53,183 nucleotides of DNA from Paenibacillus campinasensis (lineage in GTDB: Bacteria; Bacillota; Bacilli; Paenibacillales; Paenibacillaceae): positions 1-53,183 of the forward strand of contig NZ_NPBY01000025.1 in assembly GCF_002272015.1 (NCBI RefSeq), read 5' to 3'. A program made the translations under genes and the position numbers. The notes under the pieces are model-generated. The model saw only the letters and a program-made list of their open reading frames with translations, searched no databases and was not told where the DNA came from. Positions 52,600 to 53,183 of this stretch are shown here, one piece after another (position 1 is the stretch's first letter; every line of letters begins with the position of its first letter).

Positions 52600-52815
52600 G
52601 CCCATTGCCTATTGTCATTACCGGTTGTCCATTACCGGTTGTCCATTACCCATCGCCCGTTAACCGCCGTTCGTTGCAATTGCTCTTTGCCCACTACCCG
52701 TTGTTCGTTGCTGTTCGCCCGTTCCAATCACCTGTCCCAATCACCTGTCCCAATCACCTGTCCCAACTATCTGTGGCTCATCACTCGTTGTTCGTTACTT
52801 TTGCCCTATACCCTG
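52600..52815. repeat. Degenerate tandem repeats, units of 13-14 bases
   Basis: CCATTACCGGTTGT-type units (about 52610-52660) and CAATCACCTGTCC three times exactly (52725-52763), with decayed 'cgttgttcgtt' fragments between. No gene is supported in 52498-53093. Confidence 0.75.
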
Positions 52816-52824
52816 TTGTGACAT

Positions 52825-52852
52825 CTTTTCATGATTATCCCTTTTGTTCAGG
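52825..52852 (-). repeat. Single half-site of the GGGATAATC repeat
   Basis: Reads CCTGAACAAAAGGGATAATC on the minus strand, then ATGAAAAG. Same family as at 300, 8263, 8448, 38701 and 38739. It has the same orientation relative to the edge gene as the copy at 300. Confidence 0.65.
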
Positions 52853-52913
52853 GTTAAGGGGGGGATGCGAAGAGGAAGAGAGGGCGTGAGGAGCCTAGAG
52901 AACAGGGGCATTT

Positions 52914-52953
52914 AAGGGAGCAAGTAAGGGAGCAAGTAAGGGAGCAAGTAAGG
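52914..52953. repeat. 12-base tandem repeat, 3 exact copies
   Basis: AAGGGAGCAAGT at 52914, 52926 and 52938, followed by AAGG. Confidence 0.8.
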
Positions 52954-53009
52954 ACAGATTGATATACAGGGTTGCAGGAAAATAATAGATAACAAATTGA
53001 CGGTTTCCG

Positions 53010-53063
53010 TTGAAAACAGAACGTATGTTTGGTATAATATAGGAGAAAACGAACGTATGTACG
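53010..53063 (+). promoter_or_regulatory. Promoter of the right transposase-like gene with two LexA-type boxes
   Basis: TTGAAA (53010-53015), 17 bases, TATAAT (53033-53038). The spacer holds AGAACGTATGTTTG (53018-53031), and the start region holds CGAACGTATGTACG (53050-53063). Each matches 13 of 14 positions of CGAACRNRYGTTYG. Confidence 0.65.
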
Positions 53064-53093
53064 TAAATTTAGAGTTCGGGAGGATGAGCAGAT

Positions 53094-53183
53094 ATGGAGT
53101 TTCGTGAGGAGGCAGTGCTTCAACCATTCCACAGCCGTTACCACAGCGAGGAAGCCTGCATGGAGGCGTTGATCGCGATGAAA
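53094..53183 (+). CDS. Partial transposase N-terminus, probably IS1595-type (right copy)
   Basis: First 30 codons, running off the right edge. The ATG lies 10 bases after GGGAGG. The peptide is identical to the left copy except Ala at residue 7. The sequence shared with the left copy covers the coding part, ribosome site and promoter, and fades just upstream of the -35, so no terminal inverted repeat can be defined. The assignment depends on the short 'SEEACMEALIAMK' motif preceding an expected zinc ribbon. Confidence 0.6.
   Translation, partial: MEFREEAVLQPFHSRYHSEEACMEALIAMK

Overview
The window looks like chromosomal DNA of a Paenibacillus-type Firmicute. Evidence: AGGAGG-type ribosome sites and frequent TTG starts; Bacillus-type LexA, Fur and TnrA/GlnR-like boxes; a glnQHMP operon in Bacillus gene order; an LplBC-type ABC importer with a YesM/YesN-type two-component system; a YdjO cold-inducible protein; and secreted GH8 and PL9 polysaccharide-degrading enzymes. 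No rRNA, tRNA, CRISPR array or phage module was seen.

Layout. Both edges are cut inside the first 30 codons of the same gene, probably an IS1595-type transposase, in outward-facing inverted orientation. 0.4-2.9 kb: a drug-efflux MFS/TetR operon with two palindromic operators. 3.0-5.2 kb: a GPH sugar transporter translationally coupled to a ChbG/YdjC deacetylase. 5.5-12.7 kb: amino-acid catabolism (aspartase, M20 amidohydrolase, YheO/DauR-like regulator, D-threonine aldolase/D-serine dehydratase-like enzyme, ArgE/DapE-like deacylase, RidA). 13.1-18.1 kb: Na/Pi cotransporter, an unusual GGDEF-like winged-helix protein, and the two-subunit iron-sulfur serine deaminase. 18.7-22.7 kb: GH8 glycosidase, frameshifted DoxX gene plus MhqN-like nitroreductase, and a lipoprotein. 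22.8-26.5 kb (minus strand): small lipoprotein and glnQHMP. 26.7-30.8 kb: acyltransferase, PNPOx-like protein, cold-shock genes csp and ydjO, and a Bcr/CflA exporter. 31.1-38.5 kb: carbohydrate ABC importer with its sensor kinase and AraC-type response regulator. 39.0-41.8 kb: a 53-residue protein behind a perfect Fur box, an AraC regulator, and a divergent MATE exporter. 42.0-46.1 kb: sucrose regulon (scrR, scrB, PTS IIBC). 46.3-48.5 kb: ECF sigma, anti-sigma and lipoprotein. 48.7-52.5 kb: secreted pectate lyase and secreted asparaginase.

How the genes fit together. The theme is scavenging of plant and microbial polymers and nitrogen: secreted glycosidase, lyase and asparaginase; glutamine, sucrose and oligosaccharide importers; and aspartase, serine deaminase and D-amino-acid enzymes feeding central metabolism, with RidA removing reactive enamines.

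The most unusual signals lie outside the genes. They are two LexA-type boxes flanking the -10 of both edge gene copies, a dispersed 28-base inverted-repeat motif whose paired arms covary, intergenic minisatellites each with a private repeat unit, a likely CTG start codon for glnQ, and a terminator-like hairpin in the csp leader.
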